A model generated the notes under the pieces. It did no database searches. It was not told the DNA's origin and was given only the letters and a program-made list of their open reading frames with translations. Positions 5,548-16,400 of a DNA stretch of 19,008 bases are shown here, one piece after another. This stretch comes from CAZDDW01 sp964480695 (GTDB taxonomy: Bacteria; Patescibacteriota; Patescibacteriia; UBA9934; CAZDDW01), in the NCBI GenBank assembly GCA_964480695.1, contig CAYZPO010000017.1, positions 1 through 19,008 of the forward strand, given 5' to 3'. A program made the translations under genes and the position numbers. How positions within the stretch are numbered: position 1 is the stretch's first letter; every line of letters starts with the position of its first letter.

Positions 5548-7488
5548 ATGCTTAGAGCAGTGCTTAAATATAGGCGATTTTGGGGAATCGCTGCCATTTT
5601 AATGGTAGTGACGAGTATTATTGTTTTATTTGCTCCCGAAGTTCTGGCTCAAGAGACAGAACTAACCCAAGTAGGTGAATCAGCTGGGCTGGGAGAAACA
5701 AACATCAGGGTTTTTATCGCCAAAATTATTCGATACGCGATCATGTTGGTCGGGGTCGTTTTTTTTGCCATCGTTGTTTACGGCGGAGTTTTATGGATGA
5801 CTGCTCATGGCGATCCAGAACAATTACGTAAAGCCAAAGCTGTTTTGAAGAATGGAGTGATCGGTTTGTTTATTGTCCTGGCTTCTTACAGCATTGCTTC
5901 TTTCATTATCAATGCTTTGTTGCGTGGTGATGGGGTCTGGGGTCCGCAGGATACACCACCAGGGGCTGGGATAGAGCCATTGTCTGGATCACTAGGTTCT
6001 GGAATTATTGAAGATCATTGGCCACAGCGCAACGCAATTGATATAGCTCGTAATACCACGATCATTATTACTTTCAAAGAACCGATCGCGATTGAATCAC
6101 TGACTGATGGAGCCCCAATTGAAAATGGTGATGGAGATGAAGAAACTTTGACTGACAACGTTTGGAATCTAAACTTAGAAAACGTTTTGATTTATCGTAA
6201 CGAAGATGCTGATGGGGTAGATGCGGGTGACTTGGATCAGATCGCCTTACAGGCTGATGAAGTTCAGGTTATGACTACCCAGGGTCAAACCATCTGGGTC
6301 TTTGATCCGGTTGAATATCTAGGTAGTGCACTTGAAGAAACTGATTATACCGTGGCTTTGCAAAGTGGAATTATACGTGATGACGGCTTTGATGCTTTTG
6401 TTGGTAATTATTCTGAAGGTTACGAATGGTCGTTTGAGGTTTCAACTGAGATCGATATTACGCCGCCGCATGTCAATAGTGTGCTGCCAGGTCATGGAAA
6501 TGAGATGGATCGGAATATTGTGGTTCAGATCAACTTTAATGAGGCGATTGATCCAACTTCGGCCAGCGGTGTCTTTAACGAAGGGTTTGAAAATATTTTA
6601 GTTAACTACTCCACGATTGACGAAGTGATTCTAGATGAGTTTGTTGATGGGACTTGGACTATTTCCAATGGTTACCAAACGGTTGAGTTTGTGACTTTTG
6701 ATGCTTGTGGTGAAGATCCTTGTGGAGACACGATTTATTGTTTGCCAGCTAGTTCGTATGTGACAACGACGGCTTATGCTGCGACTCTTGGTGATGAACC
6801 ACCAGAGGCCGCTGGTTTCCCATATGATGGTGTGGTTGATGTTTGTGGTAATTCGCTGGATAGTGGTCGTGGTAACTTTAACGATGAAATTAATGGCATT
6901 GTTAGCAACGATACAGACGGAGTGGCTGATGGACCAGACGCGGATAACTTCGCCTGGCGCTTTGCTACCACAGCAGATGTTAATGTCACCTCACCAAGTA
7001 TTGAAAGTATCGCGCCTGATGAATATGAGCAGGAGGTTGCTCTTGATGCCCCGATCGAGTTTATGTTTACTGGTACTGATTATGTCGGGCCAAACGGAGA
7101 TGCCGGGGTAACGATCATGTCGTCGACTCTGAGCAGTTCTAACATTTCCTTGATCCCTTTCCAAGATCCAGATTTAACGCACGAGCTTTGGTATCGCATT
7201 GAAAAACAGGATTTGTACGCCGGTTACGCTGAAGAGCCGCTTCAAGACGGAGATGCGGTAACGGCCACGGTCGGAATTATTGATCATGGCTTGTTCTTGG
7301 AAAGCGATGAAGATGCGAACGAGATTTGGTTCTACTATCCATGGATTACAGAAGATGTAAAAAGTTCATATCAGATCTGTTTCTATCCGGCTTACGGGCC
7401 ACCAGTAAGTAACTATTGTGGTGTTGATGATGAGGGTAGCCCAAGCTGCTGTTATTTGAATCCTGACGTTGAATGTTCTATTCCGTAA
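5548..7488 (+). CDS. Pilin-headed (VirB2/TrbC-like) exported protein with Ig-like Big_5 domains
   Basis: 646 aa. Signal peptide 1-34 with an AxA-type site after EVLA. The T4SS-pilin hairpin has TM1 about 55-84, a basic cytoplasmic loop (HGDPEQLRKAKAVLKN, 87-102) and TM2 about 103-125. This topology sends residues from 126 onward outside the cell. Three Ig-like Big_5/SbsA-type domains seem to follow: about 153-300, 303-475 (starting DITPPHVNSVLPGHGNEMD) and 479-600 (SPSIESIAPDEYEQEVALD). The C-terminal end has seven Cys (611-643), including a CC pair. The body is strongly acidic. The head closely matches that of the next gene, 8 nt downstream. True VirB2 pilins are short subunits, so a long extracellular C-terminus points to use of the fold as a membrane anchor or assembly module. 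The function is unknown. No SD is seen. Confidence 0.85.
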   Translation: MLRAVLKYRRFWGIAAILMVVTSIIVLFAPEVLAQETELTQVGESAGLGETNIRVFIAKIIRYAIMLVGVVFFAIVVYGGVLWMTAHGDPEQLRKAKAVLKNGVIGLFIVLASYSIASFIINALLRGDGVWGPQDTPPGAGIEPLSGSLGSGIIEDHWPQRNAIDIARNTTIIITFKEPIAIESLTDGAPIENGDGDEETLTDNVWNLNLENVLIYRNEDADGVDAGDLDQIALQADEVQVMTTQGQTIWVFDPVEYLGSALEETDYTVALQSGIIRDDGFDAFVGNYSEGYEWSFEVSTEIDITPPHVNSVLPGHGNEMDRNIVVQINFNEAIDPTSASGVFNEGFENILVNYSTIDEVILDEFVDGTWTISNGYQTVEFVTFDACGEDPCGDTIYCLPASSYVTTTAYAATLGDEPPEAAGFPYDGVVDVCGNSLDSGRGNFNDEINGIVSNDTDGVADGPDADNFAWRFATTADVNVTSPSIESIAPDEYEQEVALDAPIEFMFTGTDYVGPNGDAGVTIMSSTLSSSNISLIPFQDPDLTHELWYRIEKQDLYAGYAEEPLQDGDAVTATVGIIDHGLFLESDEDANEIWFYYPWITEDVKSSYQICFYPAYGPPVSNYCGVDDEGSPSCCYLNPDVECSIP

Positions 7489-7496
7489 TTTAGTTC

Positions 7497-10400
7497 ATGC
7501 ACGAACGATTTAAAAAATTATTTCCTTTAGCCATCGGGATTGCGATCGTTGGACTCTTTTTGGTGTGGGCACCTCCGGTATTCGCTCAAGAATTCGATAA
7601 TGCAATTGATGAGACGGCTTTTGAAACTTTTGCTGAGCAGGCTGGCTTCGGTGGAGCAGCTGATATTCGAGTGATCATTGCTCGTCTGATTCGGACAGCT
7701 CTGACTTTTGCCGGGGTGGTTTTGTTTGCTTACGTTGTTTATGGTGGTGTTCTTTGGATGACTTCGCAAGGTGAAGTAGACAAGATAGCCAAAGCCAAAA
7801 GAACTTTGTTGAACGCCATTATTGGTGTCGTTATTATCTTGTCTTCTTGGGCCATTACCACTTTTGTTATTAATAGTTTGGTTGGTGCGGTTACCGGTGG
7901 AGGTGGTGGAGATGACCCCGGTGATATCTGTCCACCTTATTGTGGCGATGATGATAATCCATATTATGATGATCTAGTTGCTGAAAGTTATGGGTGCCTG
8001 GAGGGCTTAGACGAGCCTTTGATGAATATGAACGTGGTAGTGACTGTATTATTTAATCAGGATGTAGATGAGGATACAGTTGAAGCTAACTTTAAAATTT
8101 ATAAAGATGGAGTGGATGAAGTTTCTGGTACATATGATGTTGGAGATGAATCTGTAAGCTTCACCCCAGAGGCCTTGTGTGATGGATACGTTGATGAGTA
8201 TTGTCTTGAACCAGACCAATTTTATACAGTGGAGCTTGGTGTTGGTTTAGATAGTGTTGATGGAGATGGAATTGATTGTGATCAAGGTTCAGGATGTTAT
8301 ATAGAGTTTACAACCGGTAATTTGGTGGATACTGATGATCCAGAGGCGATCATGGTTTATCCAAACGATGGGCAGAATATAGAGGTAAATTATCCGACTG
8401 ATCTACAGGCTCTAGCTAATGATGACGGTGGACTGAACCGAGTTAGCTTTTATCTTGATGATAGTTTTGAAGATAGCGGGGTCGAGCTGGATGCTGAGAA
8501 CGATCCTGGTCTGTACACTGGGCTTTGGGATAATCCTGAGTTAGGAGATCATGAAATTTATGCCCGGGCGTACGATTGTGCTGGTAATCGCGGCGAGTCA
8601 GATCCGATTGATGTTGAGGTGCTGGTAGCTCACTGTTTTAATGGGGAACAAGATGAGGATGAGGAGGGTGTTGATTGTGGCGGGGCTGATTGTGATGCTT
8701 GTGACGGGGAGTCCTGTGTTGATGATGGTGATTGCGAGGGTGGTATTTGTGAGAACGGAGTGTGTGTAGGGTATCCGGCCATTACCAGTGTTTCTCCAGG
8801 AGCTGGAGTTGATGGTAACTACGTCAGTATTGCAGGTACTAATTTTGGAGATGACATTGGAACAATTTATTTCTTAGGGACAGACACAGACGGTGATGGT
8901 GAAGCCGAGGGTGATGATGATGATCAAGAAGCACCGATGACTTCTTGTGATGATCCTTGGACCTCAACTTTGGTTTTGGTTGAAGTGCCAACTGACGCTG
9001 AGGGTGGACCGATCAAACTGATCACTGCTCCAACTGAGAACGCTCCGGAAGGTATGTCTGACCGAACCGATGACTTGGATCGAGGAACCTTGATTTCTGA
9101 TTTTGTCATTGATGAAGTGGTTCGACCAGGTCTGTGTCCGCTTGATCCAGACCAGGGTTTGCCAGCGATTACAGTTCAGGCCGCAGGTAAGAATTTTGGG
9201 GTTGATGAAGCTGCTCTGTATTTTCTTTATGGACCGCAGACTTATGAACCCACAGTTTACTACCAACGAGAAGATACTTTGATTGAGTTTAGGGTTCCAC
9301 CGTTGTCAGCGGGTGAATATGACGTTCAGGTGTTTGTTGATGGTGAGGGATCTAATGAAGTGACATTTGAAACCTTGTCAGTTTCGGAGGATGAGGATCC
9401 GATTATCAATTATGTCGATAGTGGCCGTCTGGCATGTACCGATAATGTGAATCTGGCTTGTATCGAGGATGATGACTGTACTGATGTTTGTGATTTACTT
9501 AGCATGCCCCCTGTTTGTGAAAATGACCCTTTAACATCTTGTACCCAGAACGCGGACTGTGAGTTCGGAGCATGTGATGATGCTGGTGACACTGGTCCGA
9601 TCGGCCAGTATGTCACAATTTTCGGATCTGGTTTTGGGGATGATGTAGGTTTGGTCTATTTTCGACACGACCTAGATGATCTGGACGCAGACACGGTTTT
9701 CCCAGCAATCTGTGAAGACAATAATTGGACTGACACTTCAGTTACGGTCAAAGTACCAACTGATGCTGTGACTGGTGATCTACATTATATTTGGTTGCAA
9801 CGCGGTGGTGATTATGCAGTTAGTAACGAAGTTGAATTCGATGTACTCGACGGTATGCCTGGGCCAAGTATCTGTGCTATCAACCCAGAGTCTGGTCCAG
9901 AAGGAACAGATGTCGAGATGTATGGAGAAGATTTTGGTTATGCTACTGGAACAGTGGAGTTTTGGGAAGATCAGGAAGTATCCCCAACCGTCTGGAATGA
10001 TGATCAAGTTGATGCCACAGTTCCTAACGAAGCAGTGACCGGTCGGGTTTATGTTTTTGCAGATGGTGAACGTTCGAACCCAACCAACTTTACCGTTGCT
10101 GACTGTAACGAAGAGCCAGATGTGTGTGCTCAAGATGCGGTTTGTTGTGAGGACGGGACCTGTGATGATTCAGCACCGTATTGTGAAGATGCTTCAGTTA
10201 GCTCTGAATATGTTTGGCATTTTTCAACCGGCGAGATTCCGCCAGCTCCAGAATTAATTACGGAATGTGTTCAAACTCCGGACGTGGTCATTAGTCCAAC
10301 GCCTTACTATGTTTGGGAAGGTGGGGAAGAAGCTTGTGTTAACTCTCGTATCCAAGCTTCGTTTGTAAATACGGTTGAAGTTTGGATGGGGTCGATTAAT

Positions 10401-13400
10401 GCTAATACCGTTTTTGTTCAAGCTTGTGCAGACAGTCTGTGTGAAGATGACTATCTAGAAGATCCAGTAGCCGGAACATTTGATACTTCAGTTCAAAACA
10501 CTTTCTTCTTTGATGCAGACGAGTTTTATGAAGTGGACACTTGGTATCAAGTGACTTTGCTTGGAGCTGGAAATGATGAAAGTGTTCAAAGTGTTGATTA
10601 CGTTCCTTTGGAACGAGATTATGCTTGGACTTTTCAGACTCGAGCCGAAGCCGAAGAATGTGAGATCGAAGACGTTTACGTTACTCCATCTGAAATAGTT
10701 ACCCTGACTGAGATCGGTGACGATGAAGTTTTTGGTGCCAGTCCGGTTGGTCCGTATGAGTGTCAGCTTCTGATCGATAACGATAACAACTGGGTTTGGG
10801 AGCTTTTCTATGGCGGTGTGGCTGATGTTTATTCTTTGGTTGACTTTTTAGCTAATTTACCTCAGGAATACAACGCTACGGTTCAGGCTGTGGCCGAGAC
10901 CGAACAAGATCATAATATTTTGGTCCAGGCCAGTATCCTTGAGGAAGGTGTGTCTGACCACGGCGAACTGATCGTTGATTTTGACGAACCTTCGATTGTT
11001 GGCTGGGAACCTGATTGTGATCAGGCCTGTGTGAACTCAGAAATTTTTATTGTCTTTAGTAATCGACTAGAAGGTTCAAGTATTGAGGGCAATTATGACG
11101 TTTATAAATGTACTGATGCTGCCTGTTTAGTTGGTTTGACCCAGGAGACCAACATGGCTTTTGTTTATAACGTGGTGGATGATCATGGTGAAATGACTTT
11201 GGTTAACAATGACGGTGACTGGGATGGTGGTTCATTTTACCGAGTAATTATTCGCGGTGATGATCCATTGACTATAGGTATAGTTGAAGGAATGCAATCT
11301 TACAGCGGGGTCGGTCTTAACGTGACTGGTGAGCTTAGTTACGGTAATGACGCTTCCTGGATTTTTGGAACAAAGGAAGATACTACACCGTGTGGTATTG
11401 AAAGGGTGGAGGTGTCTCCGGAACAGGCGATCATGAGTCATGTTGGTGAAAGACAAGTGTTCCAGAGCTCAGCTTATGGCGCCCCTGACGAGTGTTCTGT
11501 TTCTGGACAACGTTTAACGGCCAATAGCTATCCATGGAGCTGGGAGATTGCTGATGTAGAAACTATCGTTAATGGTGTTCCAACAGCGTATACCATCGCT
11601 GAATTTAATCCGGCCTTGATTAACACCACTCTTGATCTACCTGACGGATGTACTACTCAATGCTTGCACACTGGTTCTGAACCAGGTGTGCCGGTTTGTG
11701 GTAACGGAGTAGTTGAGTATTGGTTTGATGACTCTGATCTTGGAGGTGAGGATTGTGATGATGGCAACACTATGTCTGGTGATGGTTGTTCTTATGTTTG
11801 TTTGAATGAAGGCTCGACTGTTATCGGAGCAACCTGTGGTGATGGGGTGATCGACGTTGATGGGGAAGAATGTGAGGATGGCGCTCTTTGTGGTGATGGT
11901 AGCACCAGCTGTACCGTCGGAGCCGGAAATTGTAATGCTCTTGGTCCTGGTCTTTGTGAGGATGAGACTACTGTCTGTCTTGATGATGCAGATTGCGTGG
12001 GAATTGATAACGAGATTTGTGTTGGGGCCAATCCAGAATATCGAGTCTGTGCTTCTGTCTCCAACGATGGATGTTCTTCTGAGTGTCTGCGCGAAGGATC
12101 AGAGACTGGAAATACCACCTGTGGTGATGGGTTCGTTAACGTGGATCAACTAACCGGTGTGGGTGAGGAGTGCGATGACGGCAATGCTTTATCTGGTGAT
12201 GGTTGTTCCTCAGTTTGTTTGAATGAGGGTTCACAAGATGATGATGCGGTCTTTGCGGTGTGTGGAAATGGAGTGGTTGAAGATGGGGAAGATTGTGATG
12301 ACAGTAATTATGATAACGGTGACGGTTGTTCTGAAAACTGTCTTAACGAAGGATATAGTCCTTCTTTAGGTAACGACTGTGGTGATGGAAGTGTTGATTT
12401 TGCTGAGGGTGTTGGTGGTGAGGATTGTGATGATGGTAACACCGAAGACGGTGACGGATGCTCCAGTGATTGTTTACTCGAAGGTTCTTCATATTTGTAC
12501 GATAATCCTTCTTTCTGTGGTGATGCTGAGCTTGAAGATGAGACTGGTGGTGAAGAGTGCGAAGCTTCAGCTGGAGATTTAGCCGGGGATGAGGTAGGTC
12601 CGTATGATCCATGGCAGTTGGTTGAGATTGCGGTTGATGCTCCAGAAGCGGTTGAAGTCACTGGTGAGAATCCGCTCATGACTGATCTAACAGCCACAGG
12701 AGAAGATGATTATGCCAATACTGAGATTGGCACAGCTTCGGTTGGACTTTATTGTTCTTGTGACACTGACCTTTCTTGTGGAGCAAATACTGAGTATATT
12801 GGTTGTGGGCTTGGTGGTTGTTGCTTTGTGCGTTCAAGAGTAATTTTTGAACCAGATGATGATCCTGAGATTTGTCGCAACGCTTTGCTTTCTATGCAGT
12901 TTGATCAGACCATGGATCAGAACAGTATGGACGACAACATTATTTTGGTTTATCTGGGTCCTGACGCGGACGGTGATTTCGTGGCCGATGAGGCTCTGCT
13001 CGAGTGTCCAGATGGTTACGTTGATTATCCACCTCCTGAACCAACGACTAAATTAGATGGTCCGTGGTATGCCAAAGCCTGGCAATGGGTTAAGCAAAAG
13101 GTAATGCGAGTCTTTGGGCATGATGCTTTGGCTGTGGATCTTGAGGCCTGTGTTCTTGAAGGTAGCTTGCAGGTTAGTGAGATCGCTGAGGTTGGTTCAG
13201 AAGTGGTTTACTTTTATGGCCAAGCCTTAGAGGCTAATGGGCTTTATCAGTTAGTTATTGCCACGGACGTTGATCCTTATGAAGACGAAAACTACACCGC
13301 AGTTTATAATATTGGAGTCCTGAGCTCTACTTTGGTAACCATGGTCGGTGACGGTGGTGCTCAGTACGGCTTTGATAACACTCAGTATGCACAGTTTGTA

Positions 13401-16400
13401 ACCGGAACTGACATTTGTGAGTTAGATTTGGTTGAGGTTCAGGATTTGGATGAAGACAACCCAGGAATCTTTTTGGAGGCTGGTGAGGTTCATGCTATTC
13501 AGGCCCAAGCCTTGAATGTTAATGGCGTTTATGTTGAAGCGATTCAGGAGCTGCCTGGAGTTTACGAATGGGACTGGGATTGGATCACTGAGATTGATGA
13601 TGAAGATGACGATAATGTGTTGGATCATGTTGAAACTGGCGATGAACATATAGTTGATTTAATCACCCAGGATCCAGCTATTGAAGGAGAAGAATCGGTT
13701 ATTGCCATGGCCACAATTACAGTCGATACCCTCTTCGAGAGTGAGGGTGAGGTCACAACAGGTTCTTATGAAGAAATTGTTCTTTTGTGTGAGAATCCTT
13801 GGCCAGCTGTAGGTCATTTCCCATTCAAGGACACAGAAGAAGGTGATGCTGATTTTGAACTAGCTGTGTCTGAGAACGATGATGTTAGCGGTGATTTTGG
13901 TCCGTCGATTCACGAAGACGATCCATTATTGTTAAACTGTGGTGACACAGTTTGTGACATTGGGGCTGGTGAGTCTCTGTCGAGCTGTCCGTCTGATTGT
14001 ACCGCTTACTCTAATTTCTCTTTCTATTACTGTCGCGATGCAGGTGAACAGAATAATACCGAGGATGATCTGCCGGCCCTATCTGTGATTGAGGCCCCGA
14101 ATCCACCGGTTGATGGTGTTTTCCGAGAAATTCTTTTTACTGTTCAAGGCGAAGGATATTCTGACGCTATCGGAGTTCGCTTAGCCTCGAACGAAAATTA
14201 TTATTCACCTGAGGATTGGTTCTACTCTCAGGAGTTTTCCGGAGGCACCAGCGAAGAGGGCTTGGATGATTATGATGGGGTTCGGGTTGATCGTACCTTG
14301 TACGTGAGCGCGGCCAATCAGGTGAGTGACATTTATCCTAATATTTACGCCATCGCTTACAGTGAAAATGCAAATGAAGAAACGGTTGAGATTTACGATC
14401 AGGTTTTAGATAACTGGTCCTTTAACGCCAACACCATGGAGATCGGCGACGAGGAGGTTGATGTGATTCCTGATATCGAGCTGTGTTATGAGGTTAATAA
14501 TGACGGCACCTTGTCTGGACCGTTAGTGGTTGATGATGTTGCAATTGCCTGTGAGCACGATGCGACCTGTAAAGCACTTGATGCTGAAAGTATCTGTGCT
14601 GACAATAAAGCCAAGTTACAACGTGATCTCGGGCGCTTGACTGATTTTCGAACAATGATGAGTCTTTTAGAAAGTTATGGCGAAGAGAACCGACATTGTT
14701 CAGTAACTAAAGGTGAATCATGTTCAGTGGATGAGAACTGTCCTGATGGTGAGGAATGTGTAGACACGGTTCCAGAACTGGATGTAGGAACTTTCCTGCG
14801 ATCTCGTTCCTACAGTGTCTGGCCATCCTGGCAAGCTCAGTTTGCCAATGCCCTTGGTACAGCCTTGCCAACAGATCCTTTGAATAATTTAGTTGATTGT
14901 CCTGAAGGATATGATGCTGATAGTTGCTGGAACAGCGTTTCTTCTGAATTTACATGTAACGAATATTCACATACTTATAGTTATCGCAGTATTGGTGGTG
15001 AAGAATACGAGCTTTCAGGAGATCTTGAATATGACGCGGCTCCGTGGGCTTATGCTATTGACGATGACGTTGATAACTATCCAACGATTTCTCTTGGACA
15101 CGCTGCTGAAGAGGAAGATGGTTTTGAGGTTGATTGGAACTGTGCTGGTGATGTCCTGGGAATTTCAGCTGATTGTGGAGATGGAGTGATCGGTGATGGG
15201 GAAGACTGTGAGGTCGGAGATACAGAGACTGTAGACTGTGATGATGGTGACGTCTACATCTGTTTTAATGATTCCGAGCCTTCTTATAACGGAGATACTT
15301 GTGACGAGGATGCTGATTGTGGAAACGGAGGTACTTGTGCCAATGGATATACGGATGATGGTGATCCGTGTACTTATGGTGTTGCAGACTGCAATCCGGT
15401 GGAAGGTGTGAAGACTGTAACCTGTTGTGATGATAATGAGGATACTTGTCCGTTAGGTAATCCGGGTCCAGAAGCGTGTGAGCGCTCTCAGCTTCCAGAA
15501 GAGTCGCCATCAGCCTGTGTCCCATACACTTGTGGTAATGGTGTGGTCGATGGGATAACAGAGATCTGTGATGATGGAGCACTTAACGGGGTTTACGGAT
15601 ACTGTGGTGCAGACTGCACTTATGAAGGCGCGATTTACTGTGGTGATGGCTCAATCGCTGGTGGTGAGGTTTGTGATTGTGGTTATGATGGTAATCATCA
15701 ACCAGGTACTTGTGGTTATTGGAATGGTCTGTACTCAGTGGACCCAAGTCAAGGTTGTGCCTTTGATTGTTCTGGCAATCCACCACATTGTGGCGATGCT
15801 ATTGTTAATGACAATGAGGAATGTGATACCGAGACTGAAACATATACCGGTAAGATTTGTGATTCTAACGCTGGCATACAGGCTTTATTGCCGTGTGAAA
15901 CAGATAGTGATTGTAACGATAACGGTGTTGGAACCTGTGGAACTGAAGCGTTAAATGATGAGTGTGGTCGTTCAACTGTTTGTGTTGACGGAGAACGTCA
16001 GGGCATGCCTTGTGCCAATAACGTTGAATGTGGAGCTGATATAAATTTAAATTGGTATACCTGTTCAACCCTTGAATATGATTTGATCCGTACTCGATCG
16101 TGTCGTGACTTAGACAATATTTTTGGACAGGATTACGCCTGTACTTGGGGGTATTGGAACTGGATTCGTAATGGTAATGACTGGCATACCTGTTTAACCA
16201 GTACTTATTGTGGCAACGGTGAAGTTGATGGGAATGAGGAATGTGATGATGGGAATGAGGTTAATACTGACGAGTGTACCAATGCCTGTTTGGTCAATGT
16301 CTGCGGTGACGGTTACGAATATGTTGGTGAAGAGAGCTGTGATTTCGGGGTGGACAACGGTACGCCTTGTGAAGCTCCTTATGATGGTAGCTGCCAGTAC

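Noticed and set aside
11697..12579. Regular DNA repeats resembling a CRISPR array.
   Set aside because: Units are coding, in frame, imperfect and over 100 bp long, without conserved short repeats and unique spacers.
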